A stretch of DNA of 7,470 nt, taken from contig CAMPIP010000113.1 in NCBI GenBank assembly GCA_946886425.1, positions 1-7,470 on the forward strand, given 5' to 3'. Source of the DNA: an uncultured Actinomycetes bacterium. GTDB taxonomy: Bacteria > Actinomycetota > Thermoleophilia > Solirubrobacterales > 70-9. Shown here piece by piece: positions 1-4,955 of this stretch. The notes beneath the pieces are model-generated. The model was not told the DNA's origin, searched no databases, and was given only the letters and a program-made list of their open reading frames with translations. The position numbers were made by a program, and so were the translations under genes. How positions within the stretch are numbered: the first letter of the stretch is position 1; each line of letters opens with the position of its first letter.

Positions 1-530
1 ACCTCGGCAACGTAGCCGCGGGTCTCGCCGAAGGGGATCTGCTCGAGCCGCAGGCTGCTGCCGCCCCAGGCGTCGGCGTTGGAAGGGCCGGCGTTGTACG
101 CGGCCAGGGCGGCGACCTCGTCGCCGTCGTAGCGATCGAGGAGTTCACGCAGGAAGAAGGTGCCGTAGCGGATGTTGATTTCGGGGTCCGAGAGGTCGCT
201 GAGCTTGAAGGTCGTGCCGCCGCTGAGTTTCTCGATTTCGTTCGCCGCCGCGGGGGTTATCTGCATTAAGCCACGGGCTCCAGCGTGCGAGGTTTGATCC
301 CGGAAGCGGGACTCGGAGTAGATCACCGCGGCGATCAGGGCCGCGTCGACTTCCTTTTCGTCGGCCTGCTGGCGAATGACGTCCTCGTGGCGGAGCGGCA
401 GGGTCAGCTCCTGGAGGGCGCGGTCGAAGGCACCGCCCGCGACCAGCACGCCGATGCCGATCCCGGCCACGACCGCGACAGCGCCAAGCGCCAGCCAGCG
501 CCGCCGGCGTCGCCGAGCCTTCCGCTTCAT
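1..530 (-). CDS. Membrane-anchored soluble-type lytic transglycosylase (SLT/GH23 domain), 3' end cut by window
   Basis: Cleaves the MurNAc–GlcNAc bond of peptidoglycan at the cell surface, leaving 1,6-anhydro ends. 176 codons are visible; the C-terminus lies outside the window. Residues 1–12 are strongly basic (MKRKARRRRRRW), followed by one hydrophobic segment at about 13–35, giving a signal anchor with the enzyme outside. The SLT domain follows: YSESRF at 71–76 with the catalytic Glu at E73, GARGLMQITP at 84–93, NIRYGTFFLRELL at 119–131, AALAAYNAGP at 140–149 and IPFGETRGYV at 165–174. All signature blocks are intact, so it should be active. The ATG at 530–528 overlaps the coaE TGA as ATGA. 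An AGGGA lies directly against the ATG, too close for a normal ribosome site, so translational coupling to coaE is likely. Domain identity is sure; the physiological role (growth, division or spore-related) is not visible. Confidence 0.93.
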   Translation of the reverse strand, partial: MKRKARRRRRRWLALGAVAVVAGIGIGVLVAGGAFDRALQELTLPLRHEDVIRQQADEKEVDAALIAAVIYSESRFRDQTSHAGARGLMQITPAAANEIEKLSGGTTFKLSDLSDPEINIRYGTFFLRELLDRYDGDEVAALAAYNAGPSNADAWGGSSLRLEQIPFGETRGYVAE

Positions 531-1105
531 TCCCTCAGCTTCGCCAGCAGGGCGGACAGCGCCCGCTCGAGGTCCTCTACCGAGCCGTCGTTGACGATCG
601 CGTGGGCGGCCCGCGCCGCCTTCTCGTCCTGCAGCATCTGGCGCGCCTCGCGCTCGTCGACCAGGGCGTGTCCGCGGGCGGCGGCGCGTTCGCGGCGCAC
701 CTCGTCGGCGGTGACGATCGCCACGGTGGTGTCGAAGACACCCTCCATCCCGGACTCGAAAAGCAGCGGCACCTCGATCACGGCGACGTCGTCCTCGGCC
801 GGGAGGCCGGTCAACCAGGCGGCGATCCGCTCGCCGACCAGCGGGTGCACCTGCTGCTCGAGCCAGGTCAGCTGCTCAGGATCGGCGAAGACGATCTCGC
901 CGATCTTGGCCCGGTCGACGACGTCTCCGGGCGCCACCCCCGCCCCCCAGCGCTCGACCAGGCGACCCCGCAGCGGTTCGGAGTCGAGCAGCTCGTGCAC
1001 GACCGCGTCGCTCGACAGCGTTGCCGCGCCCAACCGCCCGAAGGCAGCCAGTGCCTCCGACTTCCCGGCGGCGATCCCGCCGGTGAGACCGATGGTGAGC
1101 GGCAC
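527..1105 (-). CDS. coaE: Dephospho-CoA kinase
   Basis: Catalyses the last step of coenzyme A synthesis, ATP-dependent phosphorylation of the ribose 3'-hydroxyl of dephospho-CoA, in the cytoplasm. The 192-residue protein has the family's usual single-domain length. The P-loop GLTGGIAAGKS is at residues 6–16, with K15 and S16. SSDAVVHELL at 31–40 places the conserved catalytic-site Asp at D33. HP at 87–88 and VPLLFE at 112–117 are the other family blocks. It lacks the C-terminal GrpB-like (UPF0157) extension carried by mycobacterial CoaE. The start is GTG at 1105–1103, six residues before the P-loop, as expected. Only a weak GGGCGG lies upstream. It begins 14 bp after the rpsA stop and its TGA overlaps the start of the transglycosylase gene, so it is the middle gene of a three-gene operon. 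Confidence 0.97.
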   Translation of the reverse strand: MPLTIGLTGGIAAGKSEALAAFGRLGAATLSSDAVVHELLDSEPLRGRLVERWGAGVAPGDVVDRAKIGEIVFADPEQLTWLEQQVHPLVGERIAAWLTGLPAEDDVAVIEVPLLFESGMEGVFDTTVAIVTADEVRRERAAARGHALVDEREARQMLQDEKAARAAHAIVNDGSVEDLERALSALLAKLRE

Positions 1106-1119
1106 AGCGAGCCGCCCGT

Positions 1120-2607
1120 TCAGCTCTGCTCGGACTCGCCCGTCTCGGCGTCGTCGCCGGCAGCCTCGTCGGTGCTGTCAGGCGAATCCGGGCGCTCCTC
1201 CACCGATTCCCCCTCATGCGCCTCGGAAGGGGCATCTTCCTCAGCGGGGGAGCCGTTCTCTGCCTCGGCAACCGGCTCAACCGGAGCGGCCTCGTCCTCA
1301 GCCACCTCAGCGACAGGCTCGCCCTCGGCCTCCTCGCTAGCGGCCGGCACCTCCGCGCCAGCCTCCTCGGAGACGGCTGCCTCCGAAGCCGAGTCCTCAG
1401 CGGCCTCACCCGCGGGTGGCGTGGAGGGTGAGCTCTCCTGCAGAGCAGGAGAGTCATCCTCCGCGACAGGACCCGCGGTCGAGCCCTCTGAACTCTGCTC
1501 CGCAGCGGCAATCTGCTCGGAAAGTCCCTGCATCGGCATGTTCTGCCCCTCCACGCGCTTGATGCTGAGGGACAACCGCCGCCGCTCTTCGTCGATCTCG
1601 AGGATCTTCACGTTCAGCGACGTTCCCGGCTCGACCACTTCGCTCGGGTTCTCGACGTGGTGGTCGGCAAGCTCGGAGATGTGGACCAGGCCCTCGACGC
1701 CGGGAAGGATTTCCACGAAGGCGCCGAAGGCGACGACCTTGGTCACCTGGCCCTCGAGCACGTCGCCCGGGCGGTGGGTACTGATCACGCGCTGCCACGG
1801 GTCCTCCTGGGTCTGCTTCAGGCCCAGGGAGATGCGCTGCCGGTCGCGATCGATGTCCAGCACTTTGATCCGCACCGTGTCGCCGATCGCGACGACTTCG
1901 GAGGGATGGTTGACGTGGCTCCAGGAAAGCTCGGAAATGTGGATCAGGCCGTCGATCCCGTCGAGGTCGACGAAGGCGCCGAAGTCGACGATGTTGGAGA
2001 TCTTGCCTTCGACGACCTGGCCCGGCTCGAGGCGGCCGAGGATCTGCTCGCGGACCTCCTTGCGCTCCTCCTCGAGAACGGCGCGCCGCGACAGAACAAC
2101 GTTGTTGCGGCTGCGGTTGAGCTCGATGACTTTGCACTCGAGCGTCTGGCCCGTGAACTCCTCGAGATTGTGGACGCGGCGAATGTCGACCAGCGAGGCG
2201 GGCAGGAAGCCACGCACCCCGAGATCGAGGATGAGGCCGCCCTTGACGACCTCGATGACGCTGCCTTCGACCGGTTCGCCGGAGTCGGCGGCGACCTCGA
2301 TTTTGCGCCAGGCCTTCTCGAAGCGAGCACGCTTCTTGGAGAGGATCAGGCGGCCCTCGGTGTCCTCCTTGGTGAGGACGAGGGCATCGACCTCCTCGCC
2401 CAGCTCGACCTCTTCATTGGGGTCGACCGACTTGCGGATCGAGAGCTCGTTGGAGGGAATGACCCCCTCGGCCTTGTAGCCGATGTCGACGAGAACCTCG
2501 TCCTTGTCGATGCGGACGACTTTGCCGTTGACGACGTCGCCCTCGTCGAAGGAGACCATGGTCGCCGCGTAGTTCGGGACGACCTTGCCGTCGATCTCGA
2601 GCAGCAT
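1120..2607 (-). CDS. rpsA: 30S ribosomal protein S1, four S1 domains plus long acidic tail
   Basis: Binds mRNA on the small ribosomal subunit and helps place it for initiation. With the ATG at 2607 it is 495 residues. Four S1 (OB-fold) repeats are visible: about 22–95 (GDVVNGKVVRIDKDEVLVDIG), 110–178, 195–268 (VDFGAFVDL…GLIHISELSW) and 280–354 (VAFGAFVEI…GLVHISEL). The first two match the actinobacterial form, e.g. YKAEGVIPSNELSI and LTKEDTEGRLILSKKRA. Residues 355–495 form a low-complexity tail rich in Glu, Ala, Ser and Pro, probably disordered. Start choice: this ATG has GAGG 11 bases upstream and leaves 77–95 bp to the divergent oxidoreductase. An in-frame GTG at 2673 (517 residues) is the main rival because a -10-like TGCCATTAT lies just before it; ATG 2559 has no ribosome site. 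coaE follows after 14 bp. Confidence 0.95.
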   Translation of the reverse strand: MLLEIDGKVVPNYAATMVSFDEGDVVNGKVVRIDKDEVLVDIGYKAEGVIPSNELSIRKSVDPNEEVELGEEVDALVLTKEDTEGRLILSKKRARFEKAWRKIEVAADSGEPVEGSVIEVVKGGLILDLGVRGFLPASLVDIRRVHNLEEFTGQTLECKVIELNRSRNNVVLSRRAVLEEERKEVREQILGRLEPGQVVEGKISNIVDFGAFVDLDGIDGLIHISELSWSHVNHPSEVVAIGDTVRIKVLDIDRDRQRISLGLKQTQEDPWQRVISTHRPGDVLEGQVTKVVAFGAFVEILPGVEGLVHISELADHHVENPSEVVEPGTSLNVKILEIDEERRRLSLSIKRVEGQNMPMQGLSEQIAAAEQSSEGSTAGPVAEDDSPALQESSPSTPPAGEAAEDSASEAAVSEEAGAEVPAASEEAEGEPVAEVAEDEAAPVEPVAEAENGSPAEEDAPSEAHEGESVEERPDSPDSTDEAAGDDAETGESEQS

Positions 2608-2702
2608 GCCGCCGGAGCCCTCGACGGGCGTGGCGGTGGGTGCGGGAGCGGTCAAAAGGTCTGGCGCGGACACGGCGGCGAATAATGGCAGAATCGACCG
2701 CG
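2608..2702. promoter_or_regulatory. Divergent promoter region between rpsA and the oxidoreductase gene
   Basis: This 95-bp gap between the outward-facing rpsA and oxidoreductase genes must hold both promoters. Its only AT-rich patch is AATAAT at 2681–2686. On the plus strand it matches the -10 consensus TATAAT at five of six bases and would start transcription near 2693, about 10 bases before the ATG at 2703. On the minus strand the same bases read TGCCATTAT (2690–2682), an extended -10-like element that would start RNA near 2675, about two bases before the alternative rpsA GTG at 2673. No good -35 box is visible at the right spacing for either strand. One shared AT patch serving both directions is inference. 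Confidence 0.4.
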
Positions 2703-3902
2703 ATGCCGGTGCGTGCGACCAAACGCGGCGAGGAACGGACTCCCCTGGAGGGTAGTCACGACGTGCTGATCTGCGGCGCCAGCTTCGCTGGACTGGCGGT
2801 GGCACGCGAGTTGGCGGGCTCCGGGGCCGACGTTCTGATCCTCGATCGGTACCAGATCGGCGAGCGCCAGACCTCCGCCTGCGGCATCCCCACCGAGTGG
2901 ATGCGCAAGCTCGGGCTGATGGAAGCGGAGCGCCAGCGCTTCGACACGCTGGTCATGCACACCCCCCACGGGACCTCCCGCTACCGGCTCCCCTGGACCT
3001 TTTCGACCTTCGACTACCGGCAGCTCTGCCAGATCCTCTGGCAGGACTGCGACGCGACGTTCGAGACCGCCAAGGTGCACGGCCGGGCCCCCGCCGCCGC
3101 CGGCGGCGGCGAGATCGGCGTCGAGACCGACCGCGGCGTCGTCTCCGCCCCGCTGGTCGTCGACGCGCTCGGCTGGCGGCGGATGCTGGCCAGCGGCGAC
3201 GGCTACCAGCCGCCCGACGCGCCGCTCTCGCGCGGGCTCGAGGTTCACCCGGGCGGCAAGTCCGAGGACCTGGCGATCTGGATCGACCGCAAGTACGTGC
3301 CGGCCGGGTACGGCTGGTCGTTCCCGGCCGACGACGAGCTGCGGATCGGGATCGGCTCCTTCGACCCCCGCTTCCACGTCAAGGACACGACCGTGCGGCT
3401 GACCGAAGACCTCGGCAAGGAGCCGAACGAGTACCAGGGCAACTGGATCCCCCACAAGCTGCGCACCGCGACCGAGGGCGGCGTCTTCTTCGCCGGCGAC
3501 TCGGCCGGCCACTGCCTGCCGCTCAGCGCCGAGGGGATCCGGACCGCGCTCTACTTCGGGATCGCCCTGGGCGGCGAGCTGCGCGACGTCGTCGAGGGCC
3601 GCCAGAGCCGCGAGCAGGCGGCCGCCAAGTACGCCGAGTTCCACGACACGCACGAGTGGAAGTTCAGGTGGATGCTGCGGGTGCAGAAGCTGATCCCGCG
3701 GGTGCCGCCGCGGATCCTCGCCCCGGCGATCCGGCTGATGGCCAGCAAGCGGTTCGTCAACTGGTCCTTCCGGCACTACCTGGAGATCGCACCGCCCCGC
3801 TACGCGGACCGTTCAGCGCAGAACCAGATAGGTACCGGCCAGAAGCAGGGCGACGCCGGCGAGCCGCGCGAAGTTGAGCGGGACCTGGTCCAGGCCGAAT
3901 AG
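2703..3902 (+). CDS. FAD-dependent oxidoreductase, geranylgeranyl reductase / FixC-like
   Basis: A 399-residue flavoprotein of the PHBH-fold group that includes geranylgeranyl reductases, FixC and related hydroxylases. The N-terminal FAD-binding Rossmann unit DVLICGASFAGLAVARELA spans 20–38 (GxxxxG at 25–30), with the ribose-binding acidic residue D48 at the end of strand 2 (LILDR). C60 in SACGIP sits where geranylgeranyl reductases have a CGG-type motif. The second flavin motif FAGDSAGHCLP is at 263–273, followed by SAEGIRTALYFG. No membrane segment is obvious. Plausible roles are saturation of an isoprenoid chain (for example on menaquinone) or oxidation of a lipid or small molecule; the substrate cannot be told from sequence. 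There is no ribosome-binding site at this ATG; an in-frame ATG at 2685 would add six residues. Residues 371–399 are encoded in the stretch antisense to ydcZ, look unrelated to the fold, and may be a read-on tail. Confidence 0.85.
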   Translation: MPVRATKRGEERTPLEGSHDVLICGASFAGLAVARELAGSGADVLILDRYQIGERQTSACGIPTEWMRKLGLMEAERQRFDTLVMHTPHGTSRYRLPWTFSTFDYRQLCQILWQDCDATFETAKVHGRAPAAAGGGEIGVETDRGVVSAPLVVDALGWRRMLASGDGYQPPDAPLSRGLEVHPGGKSEDLAIWIDRKYVPAGYGWSFPADDELRIGIGSFDPRFHVKDTTVRLTEDLGKEPNEYQGNWIPHKLRTATEGGVFFAGDSAGHCLPLSAEGIRTALYFGIALGGELRDVVEGRQSREQAAAKYAEFHDTHEWKFRWMLRVQKLIPRVPPRILAPAIRLMASKRFVNWSFRHYLEIAPPRYADRSAQNQIGTGQKQGDAGEPREVERDLVQAE

Positions 3903-4250
3903 GCCCAGCCGGTCGACCACCACCGCGGCGGTCAGCTGGCCGGTCACGGTCGCGGCGGCGACCCCGCCGGCGCCGATCGCCGGGACGACGAGCAGCGCGG
4001 TGGTCACGTAGGCGGCCCCGAGCAGGCCGCCGAGCAGGTAGTACCAGGAGACGTCGAAGGTCGAGCCGAGCCCGGCCGCCTTGCCGCTGAGGACGACGAC
4101 CCCCGCCAGGCAGAGCGAACCGACCGCGAAGGAGACCAGCGCCGCTGGCAGGCTCCCGGTCGCCTTGCCGAGCCCGGCGTTGATCGGCGCCTGCAGGGCG
4201 ACGAGGCCGCCGGCGCAGGCGGTGAGGACGACCGCCAGACCCCTATCCAC
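3813..4250 (-). CDS. Small DMT-superfamily membrane transporter, YdcZ/DUF606 type
   Basis: A 145-residue, very hydrophobic protein with five predicted membrane segments, at about 5–24, 34–54, 69–93, 95–113 and 128–144. This is the layout of the half-size DMT_YdcZ (DUF606) family. Family features are visible: LQAPINAGLG at 19–28, LVSFAVGSL at 38–46, GGLLGAAYV at 74–82, VTGQL at 102–106 and DRLGLFG at 113–119. Members are thought to act as dimers; their substrates are mostly unknown. The GTG at 4250 is the only start that gives the right length; frame continuing upstream is not protein-like. A GGGGA lies six bases upstream, inside a small hairpin (separate entry). The last 29 codons and stop overlap, tail to tail, the end of the oxidoreductase gene. 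Family assignment is firm; start and substrate are less so. Confidence 0.85.
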   Translation of the reverse strand: MDRGLAVVLTACAGGLVALQAPINAGLGKATGSLPAALVSFAVGSLCLAGVVVLSGKAAGLGSTFDVSWYYLLGGLLGAAYVTTALLVVPAIGAGGVAAATVTGQLTAAVVVDRLGLFGLDQVPLNFARLAGVALLLAGTYLVLR

Positions 4251-4263
4251 CGGGATTCCCCGG
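4250..4263 (-). promoter_or_regulatory. Hairpin over the ydcZ-type ribosome-binding site and start
   Basis: On the minus strand the bases just before the start read CCGGG-GAAT-CCCGG, a perfect 5-bp stem with a 4-base loop. The final G of the stem is the first base of the GTG start, and the only Shine–Dalgarno-like bases (GGGGA) are in the 5' arm and loop. In RNA this would hide the initiation site. Short GC stems are common by chance in such GC-rich DNA, so function is inference. Confidence 0.45.
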
Positions 4264-4306
4264 CGGCGACATGATCTTCGGGCTGGACGCGGGTTGCATG
4301 GGGTGT

Positions 4307-4332
4307 GGCAAGCGGGATCGAACCGGCTTGCC
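4307..4332. repeat. Inverted repeat with tRNA T-loop-like centre, upstream of ydcZ-type gene
   Basis: GGCAAGC (4307–4313) and GCTTGCC (4326–4332) are exact inverted copies separated by 12 bases. Inside, after one G·G mismatch, GG and CC can pair. Read on the minus strand, the centre is GG-TTCGATC-C, which fits the tRNA T-loop pattern (TTCRANN closed by G–C). It ends 57 bp upstream of the ydcZ start. No T-run follows on either side, so it is not a standard terminator. It could be a protein operator, a leader RNA hairpin or a decayed tRNA end. Confidence 0.5.
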
Positions 4333-4491
4333 GTCATATCAGTACCGCAGCAGAGGACGACGACATCGAGCGACCGGGACGATGGCCCCGGCGAGGAGAG
4401 CCAGAAGTGGTCCCTCCGCTCGGACATTCGGCCGCCCGCGCGTAGCGGTAATGGAGCTGGGTACCCACTTTCGAGTATCCGCCCACCGAGC

Positions 4492-4497
4492 AGGAGG
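4492..4497 (+). promoter_or_regulatory. Consensus ribosome-binding site of the secreted-protein gene
   Basis: AGGAGG, a full match to the anti-Shine–Dalgarno consensus. It lies 5 bases before the ATG at 4503 and 8 before the ATG at 4506. It is the strongest ribosome site in the window and fixes the start to one of these two adjacent ATG codons. Confidence 0.9.
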
Positions 4498-4502
4498 ACT
4501 GG

Positions 4503-4946
4503 ATGATGAAAGGCAAGCCGAAACTCGCGCGAGCGCTGCCGCTGGCAGCCACGGCGGCGATCCTGGCGGCGCTGGCGCTGACGATCCCCGCCCTGGCGCA
4601 CGACGGCGAGGGCCGCTCCGACGACGACCCGGCCGGGACGATCGCATCCTTCGACCAGGGGAGTGGCGTGCTGACGATCGATCTCGCCGCCGGCGGGTCG
4701 GTCAGCGGCCTGGTCACGCGGTTCACCTGGATCGACGATGGGGACCGCTTCGACCACGGCGATCGCTGCGACGGCGATGACGATGGCAGGCGGGCGCGGA
4801 CCTGGTGCCGCCACGGCGACGACAAGGGCTGGCATCGCGGCCGCGGCGACAACGACGATCTGGTCGCCGGCGCAACCGTCGACGACGCCGTCCTGGTGCT
4901 CAAGGACGGGCGGTCCTTCTTCGCCAAGGTCGACCTCGACGACTGA
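4503..4946 (+). CDS. Small secreted protein with Asp/His/Arg-rich insert, DUF5666-like beta fold (tentative)
   Basis: A 147-residue exported protein of unknown function. A clear Sec signal peptide is present: basic start (MMKGKPKLAR), hydrophobic core at about 11–28, and the cleavage motif ALA at 30–32, so the mature form begins at H33. The mature part has two beta-rich pieces, about 44–77 (GTIASFDQGSGVLTI…VSGLVTRFTWI) and 119–145 (LVAGATVDDAVLVLKDG…FFAKVDL). They are reminiscent of DUF5666-like OB-type repeats of secreted actinobacterial proteins. Between them residues 78–118 form a hydrophilic insert of Asp, His, Arg and Gly with two cysteines, C89 and C102, which could form a disulfide in the oxidising exterior or bind metal. 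No lipobox cysteine or membrane anchor is seen. It ends 9 bp before the convergent polA stop. The gene is real (perfect ribosome site, signal peptide); the fold is a guess. Confidence 0.85.
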   Translation: MMKGKPKLARALPLAATAAILAALALTIPALAHDGEGRSDDDPAGTIASFDQGSGVLTIDLAAGGSVSGLVTRFTWIDDGDRFDHGDRCDGDDDGRRARTWCRHGDDKGWHRGRGDNDDLVAGATVDDAVLVLKDGRSFFAKVDLDD

Positions 4947-4955
4947 GCGGCGCCG

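Larger units (their letters stand above)
4251..4502. other. 252-bp divergent intergenic region between ydcZ-type gene and secreted-protein gene
   Basis: This is the largest non-coding gap in the window. It must hold the promoters and leaders of two genes facing away from each other. It contains the hairpin at the ydcZ start, a 7-bp inverted repeat at 4307–4332, a 10-bp perfect palindrome TGGGTACCCA at 4458–4467, and a strong ribosome-binding site at 4492–4497. Open frames through it (for example plus-strand 4081–4506) are low-complexity shadows without a credible start or domain. No clear -35/-10 pair stands out on either strand. The relatively AT-rich CTGATATGAC on the minus strand just upstream of the inverted repeat is the only weak -10 candidate for ydcZ. 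Confidence 0.6.

Noticed and set aside
285..2479. Long plus-strand open frames (285–1340 and 602–2479).
   Set aside because: They are antisense to the transglycosylase, coaE and rpsA, have low-complexity Ser/Arg/Pro/Ala composition, no domains and no ribosome sites. They are typical GC-driven shadow frames.
2652..3776. A 374-codon minus-strand open frame opposite the oxidoreductase gene.
   Set aside because: Its composition is Ala/Gly/Pro/Arg with no motif, while the plus strand carries clear FAD-binding motifs; it is a shadow.
4296..4380. A tRNA gene on the minus strand, suggested by the T-loop-like TTCGATC and a following CACACCCCA.
   Set aside because: The T-stem has mismatches at its outer pairs when set in tRNA register, the register puts CCC rather than CCA at the end, and no matching 5' acceptor strand, D-arm or anticodon arm is found upstream.
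4251..4835. N-terminal extension of the ydcZ-type frame back to 4835.
   Set aside because: The extra residues run through the divergent gap and opposite the secreted-protein gene, do not resemble any membrane protein, and would more than double the family length.
4947..4955. A bidirectional terminator between the secreted-protein gene and polA.
   Set aside because: Only nine bases separate the two stop codons, with no hairpin and T-run.
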